From Bacteroidota bacterium (GTDB lineage Bacteria; Bacteroidota; Bacteroidia; NS11-12g; UBA955): 64,000 nt of DNA. The notes beneath the pieces were generated by a model, which had not been told where the DNA came from, ran no database searches, and was given only the letters and a program-made list of their open reading frames with translations. Where the stretch lies: NCBI GenBank assembly GCA_947496065.1, contig CANMBF010000004.1:1-64000 (forward strand). Reading direction: 5' to 3'. The translations under genes were made by a program, and so were the position numbers. Below, one piece after another: positions 53,175-61,931 of the stretch; the first letter of the stretch is position 1; each line of letters begins with the position of its first letter.

Positions 53175-54302
53175 TTGGCAAAAAGAGATTATTACGAAAT
53201 ATTAGAGGTAACAAAAGCTGCCTCTGCAGATGAGATTAAGAAGGCTTATCGCAAGATGGCCATAAAATTCCATCCTGATAAAAATCCTAACAACAAGGAG
53301 GCAGAAGAAAAGTTTAAAGAAGCAGCCGAAGCTTATGAGATTTTGAGCGATGCTCAAAAGAAACAACGGTATGATCAATATGGACATGCTGGCGTTGGAG
53401 GTGCTTCAGGTGGAGGCTATGGTGGTGGTATGAACATGGATGACATCTTCAGTCAGTTTGGCGATATTTTTGGCGGTGGCGGAGGTTTTAGCGATTTCTT
53501 TGGCGGCAGTCAAGGTGGGCGCGGCGGACGTACCAGAGCCAATGTGGGTAGTAATATTCGCATTAAATTAAAACTAAATTTCTCCGATATTAAAAATGGC
53601 GTTGAGAAAAAAATAAAATATAAAAAACAGGTCCTTGCCAAAGGCGTTACTTTCAAAGACTGTTCAACTTGCCGTGGTACTGGTCAAGTAGCCCGCATAA
53701 CCAATACCTTCTTAGGGCAAATGCAAACGGTATCGGCCTGCCCGACTTGTGGAGGCAGTGGCAAAATCATGAACAACCGTCCTACTGGCGCCAACGACCA
53801 AGGTTTAGTATATGAGGAAATAGAAACAACTATTAAAATACCAGCAGGCGTGCAAGAAGGGATGCAATTATCAATAAATGGTAAGGGCAATGCAGCACCA
53901 GGTGGCGGTATTGATGGCGACTTGTTAATATTGATTGAAGAAGATCAACATGCAGAATTAATAAGACAGGAGCACCATGTTATTTATAATTTAGTAATCA
54001 GTGTGAGCGATGCCATTCTTGGTACTTCAGTGGAGGTGCCTACCATCGATGGGAAAGCTAAAATTACCATCGAACCAGGCACACAAAGCGGTAAGGTGTT
54101 GCGATTAAGGGGTAAAGGTTTTCCAGAAGTAAATGGTTACCATACGGGCGATCAATTGATTCAAATTCATATTTGGATTCCTAAAAAAGTATCAGCCGAA
54201 GAAACCGAGATGTTAAATAAATTGAATGAATCTGATCATTTTTCGCCTAAACATGCGAAGAAAGACAAAGGTTTTTTTGATAAAATGAAGGACTGGTTCT
54301 AA
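53175..54302 (+). CDS. dnaJ: Chaperone DnaJ with a reduced zinc-finger region
   Basis: The gene starts with a TTG. The J domain (residues 1-70) has HPD at 33-35, then a Gly/Phe-rich stretch to residue 120. The central part has only two of the four CxxCxGxG repeats: CSTCRGTG at 163-170 and CPTCGGSG at 189-196. Where repeats 1 and 4 should be there are [12 protein letters not shown] and [10 protein letters not shown]. The C-terminal substrate domains follow ([40 protein letters not shown]). Repeats 2 and 3 build zinc site II, while repeats 1 and 4 build site I, so site I is lost. Total 375 residues. Confidence 0.95.
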   Translation: MAKRDYYEILEVTKAASADEIKKAYRKMAIKFHPDKNPNNKEAEEKFKEAAEAYEILSDAQKKQRYDQYGHAGVGGASGGGYGGGMNMDDIFSQFGDIFGGGGGFSDFFGGSQGGRGGRTRANVGSNIRIKLKLNFSDIKNGVEKKIKYKKQVLAKGVTFKDCSTCRGTGQVARITNTFLGQMQTVSACPTCGGSGKIMNNRPTGANDQGLVYEEIETTIKIPAGVQEGMQLSINGKGNAAPGGGIDGDLLILIEEDQHAELIRQEHHVIYNLVISVSDAILGTSVEVPTIDGKAKITIEPGTQSGKVLRLRGKGFPEVNGYHTGDQLIQIHIWIPKKVSAEETEMLNKLNESDHFSPKHAKKDKGFFDKMKDWF

Positions 54303-54622
54303 GTTTGTTTTATAGGCCTATATTTGTTATTTGCTAAATAAGCTAATAGATTACCTGTCTTTTCTATCAGCGGTAGTTTGCTTTTCGTATTACATATTGT
54401 TGGGTATGTCTATTCCATTTGTTTAAGAGCATAAAACCTTAATTTTATGAAAATAATAAGCACTCAAATAGTCTCCAATACACGCTGAAACAGATAGATT
54501 AGAGAAGTTTTTAAAGTGAAACCTTCTCTAATAAATAAGTTAGTGGTAATGTTGTAAAACAAAACGGTAAAGAAAAGAAACATATTTTAATTTAAATTTA
54601 ACTTACACAAAACGATAAAATT
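54303..54622. other. Intergenic region between dnaJ and the aldolase gene
   Basis: No gene is seen in 320 bases. A 9-bp stem TTAGAGAAG (54499-54507) and CTTCTCTAA (54523-54531), extended by TTT/AAA, is the main structure and may end transcription or regulate the aldolase gene, though it has no T run. Confidence 0.55.
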
Positions 54623-55663
54623 ATGAATAAAGGATTTGCAAGTGATAATTATGCAGGTGTACTGCCTGAAATGCTTAAAGCAATAGTAGAAGCAAATAAA
54701 CTGCATCAAAAATCTTATGGATATGATGAATTTACAAAATTAGCAAAGCAAGAATTTGAAAACCATTTTGGCGAAAATCTTGATGTTACCTTTGTATTTA
54801 ATGGTACAGGAGCAAATGTTTTGGGTATTGGAAATGTAACTCAATCCTTTAATGCTGTGCTTTGTGCAGACACATCACATTTATGCGTTGATGAATCAAC
54901 TGCTCCAGAAACTTTCACTGGTTGTAGATATATTCCATTGAAAACAAATGAATTTGGAAAAATAGATGCTGAAACAATTTCAAATGCAATTATTAGGAAA
55001 AATGATGAACATTACCCACAAATAAAAGTATTATCGCTGACTCAACCCACAGAATACGGAACTTTATATACCTTGCAAGAGCTTAAAGAAATAAATAAAA
55101 TACTCAAAGAACATGATATTGTTTTTCATATGGATGGTGCTAGAATTTTCAACGCAATCGTAAGTTTAGGATGTACTTTAAAAGAAATGTCAAAAGATGT
55201 AGGCGTAGATGTACTCTCGGTAGGAGGTACAAAAGTTGGACTTTTGTATGGTGAGGCTATCGTATTTTTTAACAAATCTTTGTCTCAAAATTTAAAATTT
55301 AGACAGAAACAAAGTATGCAACTACCTTCAAAAATGCGATTTATTTCAGCGCAATTTCATCATCTCCTTAAAGATGAACTTTGGAAGAAATCAGCAGCAC
55401 ATGCCAATGAAATGGCAACAAGATTGTACAATGGCGTAAAGGATATTGAAAATATAAAGATAACCAAACCTGTTCAAGCAAATGCTGTATTTGTAGAAAT
55501 TCCAAGTGAATGGAATGAAACACTAATGAAAGTAAGTCCTTTTTATGTATGGAATGAAAATACAAATGAAGTGCGTTGGATGACAGCTTTTGATACTAAT
55601 GAAACTGAAGTTGATAATTTTGTGGAAATAATTAAGACTCTTAAAATAAACAGATACGATTAA
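54623..55663 (+). CDS. Low-specificity L-threonine aldolase-like PLP enzyme
   Basis: The enzyme cleaves threonine or allo-threonine to glycine and acetaldehyde. The 346-residue protein has fold-type I features: a start FASDNYAGVLPEMLKAIVEAN, NGTGANVLGIG, then SLTQPTEYGTLYTLQELKEI, the Asp-Ala-Arg pair in FHMDGARIFNA, and the PLP Lys in VLSVGGTKVGLLYGEA. It lies alone, and its codon use looks a little more AT-rich than its neighbours, which fits a mobile region but is not proof. Confidence 0.93.
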   Translation: MNKGFASDNYAGVLPEMLKAIVEANKLHQKSYGYDEFTKLAKQEFENHFGENLDVTFVFNGTGANVLGIGNVTQSFNAVLCADTSHLCVDESTAPETFTGCRYIPLKTNEFGKIDAETISNAIIRKNDEHYPQIKVLSLTQPTEYGTLYTLQELKEINKILKEHDIVFHMDGARIFNAIVSLGCTLKEMSKDVGVDVLSVGGTKVGLLYGEAIVFFNKSLSQNLKFRQKQSMQLPSKMRFISAQFHHLLKDELWKKSAAHANEMATRLYNGVKDIENIKITKPVQANAVFVEIPSEWNETLMKVSPFYVWNENTNEVRWMTAFDTNETEVDNFVEIIKTLKINRYD

Positions 55664-55783
55664 AATGAAACTTTAAGAATGTTTAATCGTGTAAAGAAAA
55701 AACACTACCACAAACAGCCGTTTCACGAAATTGCGGGGTTTGGAATTTATCAGAATTGATAATTTATGAATCTATATTTTGTC

Positions 55784-55791
55784 TATATTTG
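55784..55791 (+). promoter_or_regulatory. -7 box for the 55840 gene
   Basis: TATATTTG is an exact match upstream of both possible starts (GTG 55801 and ATG 55840). Confidence 0.5.
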
Positions 55792-55839
55792 TAATCAATA
55801 GTGTTGAAAATTAACAACTTATTGAAGCGTCGACACGTT

Positions 55840-56349
55840 ATGCCCAAGCTTAAAATGACTACATATTTAACCGTAAGCATTCTAACAGTTTTGTTTGCCC
55901 TTTCAGCAAAAGGACAAATTAACGACAACGACAAACGACAACAAGTTTTAGAAAAAGGAATCGTTGACAGTTTATTTATTTATGGAAAATGGACTGAAGG
56001 AGGACAAACCGAAACGCATTTGAAATATTTGGGACAAGTGACGACCGCAGACGGACGAATTTTTAAGATTATGAATTCTTGCTGGTTTTGGGGCCTTTCG
56101 CATCGAGCGACAAGTTGGATATTAATTTTTAACGACAAAAATGAATACGTTGGAAATTATGGATTAGCAATGACTTGTGACCTGCCGGACAAATTAGAAA
56201 ACGGAAAACTGATTTTTGCGAATAATGATAATGAAGACTGCGATAAAAAACTTATAACGAAAATAAACTTTACGAAAGTACTTCCAAAAGAAATAGTTAT
56301 CAAATGCAAAAACGAATATTGCGCCAGTTACCCATTTTCAGTAGAATAA
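55840..56349 (+). CDS. Small secreted protein of unknown function
   Basis: The preferred ATG at 55840 gives MPKLKMTTYLTVSILTVLFA and a cleavage after SAKGQ; a GTG at 55801 is an alternative. The mature 143 residues contain GKWTEGGQTETHLKYLGQV, FKIMNSCWFWGLSHRATSWI and a final cysteine group EDCDKKLIT ... KCKNEYCASY. No family recognised. It is followed at once by a chain of large palindromes and lacks any relation to its neighbours, which is typical of accessory or cassette-borne genes. Confidence 0.72.
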   Translation: MPKLKMTTYLTVSILTVLFALSAKGQINDNDKRQQVLEKGIVDSLFIYGKWTEGGQTETHLKYLGQVTTADGRIFKIMNSCWFWGLSHRATSWILIFNDKNEYVGNYGLAMTCDLPDKLENGKLIFANNDNEDCDKKLITKINFTKVLPKEIVIKCKNEYCASYPFSVE

Positions 56350-56380
56350 AGAAATTTTTTGTATCCTACAGGCTACACGC

Positions 56381-56468
56381 AATGTGCAATTTGTGCAACC
56401 TGCAAATACAATTTGAAAGGTTCGCTTCGCGCAAATTATTTTGTATTTGCAACATAGTTCAGCACATT
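56381..56468. repeat. Large nested palindrome
   Basis: Outer arms AATGTGC (56381-56387) and GCACATT (56462-56468) enclose TGCAAATACAA (56401-56411) and TTGTATTTGCA (56441-56451), a perfect 11-bp pair, and an inner CGC-TTC-GCG. The design is that of a long single-strand hairpin with unpaired blocks. Confidence 0.7.
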
Positions 56469-56541
56469 TAATAAAGGGTTTCGGTTAAGGCAGTTTTGTG
56501 GCTTTTAAGCCGCACTGCTTGTAACCTTTAAAACGTTAAAT
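56466..56541. repeat. attC-like palindrome, first
   Basis: Terminal boxes ATTTAAT (56466-56472) and GTTAAAT (56535-56541) are complementary but for one base; the latter fits the integron R' form GTTRRRY. Inside, GGTT/AACC, then AAGGCAGT against ACTGCTT with one extra G on the left arm, and GTGGCTT against AAGCCGC, form one stem. An extrahelical base in an otherwise paired stem is a feature of attC sites. Confidence 0.5.
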
Positions 56542-56645
56542 CAAACATTAGACTTAATGTAGAACAAAGTTCAAATATCCTGAAAATTAAAGATATGTCT
56601 AATTATATACAGGTATTAATGAAAAGGAATTCTTAAGAACGATTG

Positions 56646-56767
56646 CTAACAAAGGGCTTGCCGAAAGCGACCAATGTATTCGACTAAACTTGCGTTAACT
56701 TACGTATCTTTGGATTTTCGGGACGGCTTTGGAAGTCGCCTTCGCAAGCCCTCTGAACGAACGTTAG
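56646..56767. repeat. attC-like palindrome, second
   Basis: Boxes CTAAC (56646-56650) and GTTAG (56763-56767) flank an 8-bp perfect pair GGGCTTGC (56654-56661) and GCAAGCCC (56744-56751). Going inward there is an unpaired C62, then GAA/TTC, one A-C mismatch and GCGAC/GTCGC. The right end GAACGTTAG and the total of 122 bases fall in the attC size range. The loop is about 60 bases and not coding. No integrase gene is in this window. Confidence 0.55.
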
Positions 56768-56831
56768 AAGCCATGCTAAAATTTAGCGGTAACAGATAGT
56801 TCAAGTCTCAAAAACAAACTTTGCAATTGAA

Positions 56832-58259
56832 ATGAAAAACAAAACGAAGGAAGAACTCATCATTGAGTTGATGGAATTACGACAAAAGAACATTTCTTTA
56901 AAGTCTTTAAAAGATAAGCACGTAGCTGAATTGAGCAATGCGGATAAAAATCTTGCGTTTCAAAACAGAGAGAAAGAAAAGCGGGCAGATGAGTTGGGTC
57001 TGGCTAACAAAGAACTCGCCTTTCAAAACGAGGAGAAAGAAAAGCGGGCAGATGAATTAATCATAGCGAATAAAGAACTTGCCTATCAAAATGAGCAAAA
57101 AGAAAAACGTTTAGCTGAATTGGTCCTTGCGGATAAAGAACTTGTTTTTCAAAATAGAGAGAAAGAAAAGCGGGCAGATGAGTTAGGTCTTGCCAATAAA
57201 GAACTCGCCTTTCAAAACGAGGAGAAAGAAAAGCGGGCAGATGAATTAATCATAGCGAATAAAGAACTTGCCTACCAAAATGAGCAGAAAGAAAAACGTT
57301 TAGCTGAATTGATTATAGCGGATAAAGAACTTGTTTTTCAAAGCAGAGAGAAAGAGAAGCGGGCAGATGAATTAATCATTGCGAATAGAGAACTGGCCTA
57401 CCAAAATGAGCAGAAAGAGAAACGGGCAGATGAATTAATTATTGCAAATAAAGAACTTGCCTACGAAAACGAACAGAAAGAAAAACGGGCGGCAGAACTT
57501 GTAATCATCAACAATGAACTTCATCAATTAATTCAATTAAACAAAGACAAAGACAAATTCTTCTCGATCATTGCGCATGATCTGAGAGCCCCGTTCAATG
57601 CTATTGTTGGTATTGGTGAAATTCTCAAAGCACAGATCAGGAAAAAGGAGTTTGAAGAGATTGAGGAGCTTGCCAATATGATATCTCAGTCGTCTAATAA
57701 GGCAATGGATTTGTTGATGAGCCTAATGGCATGGGCGCAATCGCAATCCGGCAGAATGGACTTTAAAATGGAATACTTCAATATAGTAACCCTTATTGAC
57801 GAAGTGACGTTTTTATTTATTGACATAACAAAGCAAAAACGTATCCTCGTTTCATGTTCATTGCCTCAAAGTATTCAGGTAAATGCTGATAAAGAAATGA
57901 TAAGTACAGTATTGAGAAATTTGATTTCAAATGCTATAAAATTTACACAGCCTGAAGGAAAGATTGTCGTTTCATTAGTGGCCAAACAAGACGAATTAAT
58001 TTTTTCCGTAAGCGATACGGGCGTTGGGATATCAAAAGCGGGAATCGATAAATTATTTAAAATAAGTACTAGTTTTTCGACACCGGGTACGCTCAATGAA
58101 AAGGGATCAGGATTGGGTTTGGTTCTCTGCAAAGAGTTTATAGAAAAAAACAAAGGAAAAATTTGGGTGGATGATAGGGTTGGAATCGGGACGACAATTT
58201 GCTTTTCATTGCCATTAAATATGGAGGGTGGACTAGGTATTGATGAATCAAAGCCATGA
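56832..58259 (+). CDS. Soluble histidine kinase with long 21-residue-repeat coiled coil
   Basis: The 475-residue kinase has no membrane helix and no recognisable sensor domain. Residues 32-219 are nine copies of a 21-residue repeat of the type ADELIIANKELAYQNEQKEKR, a continuous coiled coil. The kinase core follows: H box FFSIIAHDLRAPFNAIVG (His249), N box TVLRNLISNAIKFTQPEG, G1 FSVSDTGVGI and G2 GSGLGLVLCKEFIE. No response regulator or sensor partner is adjacent, so it is an orphan; a -7-like box AAACTTTG is 12 bases upstream. The repeat part is very similar to that seen in other Bacteroidota kinases. Confidence 0.93.
   Translation: MKNKTKEELIIELMELRQKNISLKSLKDKHVAELSNADKNLAFQNREKEKRADELGLANKELAFQNEEKEKRADELIIANKELAYQNEQKEKRLAELVLADKELVFQNREKEKRADELGLANKELAFQNEEKEKRADELIIANKELAYQNEQKEKRLAELIIADKELVFQSREKEKRADELIIANRELAYQNEQKEKRADELIIANKELAYENEQKEKRAAELVIINNELHQLIQLNKDKDKFFSIIAHDLRAPFNAIVGIGEILKAQIRKKEFEEIEELANMISQSSNKAMDLLMSLMAWAQSQSGRMDFKMEYFNIVTLIDEVTFLFIDITKQKRILVSCSLPQSIQVNADKEMISTVLRNLISNAIKFTQPEGKIVVSLVAKQDELIFSVSDTGVGISKAGIDKLFKISTSFSTPGTLNEKGSGLGLVLCKEFIEKNKGKIWVDDRVGIGTTICFSLPLNMEGGLGIDESKP
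56925..57488 (+). repeat. In-frame 63-bp tandem repeat in the histidine kinase
   Basis: Nine 63-bp units encode residues 32-219 (three heptads per unit). Units 2-4 (56985-57173) and 5-7 (57174-57362) are almost identical to each other in sequence and order, which shows a 189-bp duplication on top of the 63-bp period. Copy number may vary between strains. Confidence 0.9.
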
Positions 58260-58440
58260 TTTCTTAGGAATAGAATTTGATTTTTTAATAAACGTACAGC
58301 TGGCAAATGATTGAGTTTTCCAAAAAACCGCCATCGCAAAGCCGCATTCTGATGAATCGGTAGTTACTTTTCACATTTTTTTTATTCAATGATGCGCAAT
58401 TTTAAATAGCGTAATTTCATCTAGCATTAAGCGCTAAGCA

Positions 58441-58791
58441 TCAAGCTTCTGTGCCGTATGGTTTTTCCATCACCAAATAACAGCCATACAAGGCAACTAA
58501 AGCCGATGCACTAGTAAGTATATACATCAAAAATCCGCGAAATGCTGGAATTAAATCGACTATGGTTAATACGCAGGCGATTAATCCAACAAAACCGCCC
58601 ATGCCCATCAAAAGCCAACCAAGACTGCATCGTTTCGTTAAACGGTAAAGGACGTATTGGTCCCAAAGTGTTATAATGTCTTCGGCATTTAAACCTTGAT
58701 TTTCTAATTCCGCCATCGCTAATGATTTTGAAATTTTGTTTTGCTGCCACCTTCGGAACAGCATTTCAGTATTTGTATACATTGGTACCAT
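58441..58791 (-). CDS. Small membrane protein of unknown function
   Basis: The 116-residue protein has a soluble N-terminal helical part (MLFRRWQQNKISKSLAMAEL, then ENQGLNAEDIITLWDQYVLY) and two membrane helices (WLLMGMGGFVGLIACVLTIV and GFLMYILTSASALVALYGCY). No family recognised. The start could be either Met 1 or Met 4. It lies between the kinase and the efflux operon terminator. Confidence 0.65.
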   Translation of the reverse strand: MVPMYTNTEMLFRRWQQNKISKSLAMAELENQGLNAEDIITLWDQYVLYRLTKRCSLGWLLMGMGGFVGLIACVLTIVDLIPAFRGFLMYILTSASALVALYGCYLVMEKPYGTEA

Positions 58792-58952
58792 AGGAGAAAT
58801 ATGAACGAAGTAAGTGAAAATAAAAACGCAAAAAAAATAACAGAAGGTTTTTTTGCAGTCTTTTTTTAGTGTATTGTTTTAAAAGCCATAAAGTTGTTTT
58901 ATAAAACAATTGACTTGTACATCTTCTTTTAAAAGCATTAAAAAAGGAAAAC

Positions 58953-58988
58953 AAAAAAGCCCCATCATTTTTAAAATATGGGGCTTTT
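58953..58988 (-). terminator. Intrinsic terminator of the tolC-hlyD operon
   Basis: GCCCCAT (58959-58965) pairs with ATGGGGC (58978-58984); on the minus strand a T run follows. It lies 21 bases after the HlyD stop. A runs on the other side could also serve the plus strand. Confidence 0.9.
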
Positions 58989-59008
58989 GAATCCTATATA
59001 TAAACCTG

Positions 59009-60301
59009 CTATTTCTTGTCTGTTATTTCGTAAAGCTTTTCTTTTTCTACTACCTGTACAGTTCCTCCATCAATCAATTTATTGTTAATGGCTTCGAAGG
59101 GCGCTGATACTATCACTTCGCCTGGTTTTAAACCTTCTATTATTTTAATGTACTTGGTATCCTGAATGCCTGTTTTAACAGCGCGTTTTACTACTTTGTT
59201 TTTTATCACAACAAATACCACTTCTTCTTTCTCAGTTAAATTGTCTTTTTTCTCTTTCAATGTAACTGAAGCGACTGGTACCGCTAAGACATTTTTTTCT
59301 GTTTTTGTGTAGACATGCACACTTGCGCTCATTCCCGGTCGGAATGGCATTCTGCCTTCGTTTTCATCCATTATTGCTTGGTAGGATTCTTTAATAATCA
59401 ATATTTTTACTTCGTATTTGGTAACTTGATCAGTAGAAAGAGAAGCCGCCGAACTATTCTTTGCACTATTGGCGACTTGTGTAACCACACCTTTAAAAAT
59501 TTTGCCTTGGTATGCATCTACTTCAATGCCTGCAGTATCACCATTTTTTATTCGCACAATATCATTCTCATTCACATCAACCCTTACTTCCATTCTGCTC
59601 AAATCTGAAATGCGCATCATTTCGGTACCCGCCATTTGAGCCGTTCCAACGACGCGTTCACCTTTCTTAGAATTCAAGCCTGTGATCACACCATCTGCTG
59701 GCGCTAATACCGTGGTTCTGTTATAATTTTTACCAGCTTGTTGCACCCCGGCTTCAACCGATTGGGTGTTATACATCGACGCTAAAGTTTGCTTTTCGGC
59801 CGCTTCCAATTCAGCTTTTGACATACTGTACTGCGCTTCTGAATTGTCGAATTCTTGTTGGCTAATTACTTTTTCGTCAAATAATTTTTTCTGGCGTTCG
59901 AAATTTTTTCTTTGCATTTCAACATTCGCTTTGGTGCGGGTTAATTGCGCTTGAACATTCGAAGAATTAGCCTTTGCATTGTTTAAGCCGGCTTTGGCTT
60001 GGTCGAGCTGCGACTGGTATAAATCAGGATTGATTCTTACCAATAACTGCCCCTTTTTAACTGTATCGCCTTCTTGTACATATAAGTCAATTATTTCACC
60101 AGAAACATCCGGGCTAATCTTTACTTCGCTCTCTGGATAAATGGTGCCGCTTGCACTTACTTCTTCAATAATATTTTGGTTGGCCACTTTTTCTACAGCG
60201 ACTTTAATACCCATGTTTTTTTTGCCCGAGAGCATCATAAAAATAAGGCTGATTAATACAATGGCCGAAATGCCTATGATTATTTTTTTCTTTTTTGACA
60301 T
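59009..60301 (-). CDS. HlyD/MacA-family periplasmic adaptor (efflux)
   Basis: This membrane-fusion protein bridges an inner-membrane pump and TolC. The 430 residues show one N-terminal anchor (IIIGISAIVLISLIFMML), a lipoyl-type half EEVSASGTIYPESEVKISPD and GEIIDLYVQEGDTVKKGQLL, a long coiled-coil hairpin (about 95-195), the second lipoyl half VLAPADGVITGLNSKKGERV and a beta-barrel part RIKNGDTAGIEVDAYQGKIF. It is the second gene of the operon with the TolC gene. No pump gene follows; the terminator stands directly after it. Confidence 0.93.
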   Translation of the reverse strand: MSKKKKIIIGISAIVLISLIFMMLSGKKNMGIKVAVEKVANQNIIEEVSASGTIYPESEVKISPDVSGEIIDLYVQEGDTVKKGQLLVRINPDLYQSQLDQAKAGLNNAKANSSNVQAQLTRTKANVEMQRKNFERQKKLFDEKVISQQEFDNSEAQYSMSKAELEAAEKQTLASMYNTQSVEAGVQQAGKNYNRTTVLAPADGVITGLNSKKGERVVGTAQMAGTEMMRISDLSRMEVRVDVNENDIVRIKNGDTAGIEVDAYQGKIFKGVVTQVANSAKNSSAASLSTDQVTKYEVKILIIKESYQAIMDENEGRMPFRPGMSASVHVYTKTEKNVLAVPVASVTLKEKKDNLTEKEEVVFVVIKNKVVKRAVKTGIQDTKYIKIIEGLKPGEVIVSAPFEAINNKLIDGGTVQVVEKEKLYEITDKK

Positions 60302-60305
60302 AATT

Positions 60306-61730
60306 TTAAAGTGTTATGGTATTGCCTCTGTAGTATTCAATAATGAGGGCTCTAAATACCAATTCGTATTTGGATTGTAGTTCGTTAGATTGTGCTTGTA
60401 AATAACTGTTCTTTGCATTGATAAAATCGAATGAGGTGGTAACGCCTGCGTCGAATCTTTTTTGAATATAATCTAAACTCATTTTTTGTGCTTCAACACT
60501 GTTTAAACTGGCATCGTGTTTTGCTTTTGCCGCATTGTAACTATTCACCGCAGTGTTGATATCGTTAAGCAAAGTATTTTTTTGCTTAAGTAAATTCATG
60601 TCAGTGATTTGCTGATTGATTTTTGCTTTTTGAATATTGTTTTGTACTTGGAATCCATTGAATATATTCCAGCTAAAACTTATGCCTGCGCCTTGACCAA
60701 TATTGTTTTTAAACTGATCGCCAAATTTGATGATATTGGAATTGTAGACAAACAAAGGTTGTAATACTGCCTCATTGGAATTTTGCGTATAACCGATGGT
60801 TTGGTAGCCAATAGGCGTGGTGTTGACTGTATAATTTTTGGCACTTTGCGAATACACCGTGCTGACACTTCCATATAGTGAAATTGAAGGCGAAAGCAAC
60901 CCTTTTGAAACTTTGGTTTGTGCATTAGCGGCTTCACTTTGTTTAACAGCTGCCTTAATTTGAGGAAGGCTGTTGATGGCTGTTTCGTATATTTCTAAAA
61001 CCACTGGTTCGCGCGTGGCGGTAATGCCTTCGACATTTGGCACTATAATATCAAAGGGTTCGGAATACGGCAATTGCATTAAGTTTCGCAGGGTTAACAA
61101 GGCCGTATTTTTACTATTCACAGCATTGACGAGATTTAATTGTTCGTTGGCAATCTGTGCTTTTAAGGTTAATAAATTGCTAAGATCGGCAACGCCAGCA
61201 TCGACTTGTTTTTGCGCTTTGTCAATACGTTGTTGGGTAGAGGCAATTTGTAATTGCGCATTGTTAATGCTTTCCATGGCTTGTATCAGTTGCAAGAAAG
61301 AACTCGATATATTAAGCGCGATTAAATTTTTGGTGTATTGTATGTTTTCTGCACTTGCCTCTTGGGTGAATTTTTTTTGTTTGATGTTGTTCAAATTTTG
61401 AAAACCACTAAACAATATGATACCAGCATTTAAACCAAAGTTGTTAGAACGTATGGTTTGTCCTGTGATAAAGGCATTGGTGAACCTATCGACCGTTCTA
61501 CCAAATTGATAGTTCTGTCCGGCACTTGCCGAAAGGGTAGGTAACAGATTGGCCTTACTAGCATTTACGTCGATTAACGAAGATTCGCTGTTAAGTATGC
61601 TTTGTTTGATGTCTAGGTTATTCGACCAAGCATAGTCAATACATTGCTTAAGTGTAAATTTTTGTGCATTGACATTGGTAGAGAGCAGACACCCTATCAG
61701 TCCTATTATTGAGAATAATTGTCTTGTCAT
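60306..61730 (-). CDS. TolC-family outer-membrane efflux protein
   Basis: A signal peptide (FSIIGLIGCLLSTNVNAQ) precedes 455 residues with two outer-membrane efflux repeats. Typical segments are FTLKQCIDYAWSNNLDIKQS, ASKANLLPTLSASAGQNYQF, then LQLIQAMESINNAQLQIAST and, in the second half, GISFSWNIFNGFQVQNNIQK and YIQKRFDAGVTTSFDFINAK. The stop is 4 bases before the HlyD start. The two make the outer two parts of a tripartite exporter. Confidence 0.95.
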   Translation of the reverse strand: MTRQLFSIIGLIGCLLSTNVNAQKFTLKQCIDYAWSNNLDIKQSILNSESSLIDVNASKANLLPTLSASAGQNYQFGRTVDRFTNAFITGQTIRSNNFGLNAGIILFSGFQNLNNIKQKKFTQEASAENIQYTKNLIALNISSSFLQLIQAMESINNAQLQIASTQQRIDKAQKQVDAGVADLSNLLTLKAQIANEQLNLVNAVNSKNTALLTLRNLMQLPYSEPFDIIVPNVEGITATREPVVLEIYETAINSLPQIKAAVKQSEAANAQTKVSKGLLSPSISLYGSVSTVYSQSAKNYTVNTTPIGYQTIGYTQNSNEAVLQPLFVYNSNIIKFGDQFKNNIGQGAGISFSWNIFNGFQVQNNIQKAKINQQITDMNLLKQKNTLLNDINTAVNSYNAAKAKHDASLNSVEAQKMSLDYIQKRFDAGVTTSFDFINAKNSYLQAQSNELQSKYELVFRALIIEYYRGNTITL

Positions 61731-61931
61731 ATACTGAAATGAAAGGTCGAAAATAATGGCTTACAATTGAAGGTATTCTAATACTTCGACCAAATCGAAT
61801 CAATAACGATAAAATGTTGTTGTACTTTTAAATTGAATGCGTAATCGGTGGAAAAGTGTTGCACGATACCTTGAAAATTTGTGTTGCGAACTACTTTGGT
61901 TTAAGTTTTTGGGATTATCTTCGCAGGGTAC

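Larger units (their letters stand above)
56350..56831. other. Palindrome-rich gap between the small secreted protein and the histidine kinase
   Basis: No frame of interest is present in about 480 bases. It contains three large palindromes in a row (listed separately) and about 100 bases of plain AT-rich DNA from 56542 to 56645. A near -7 word AAACTTTG stands 12 bases before the kinase start. Confidence 0.7.
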
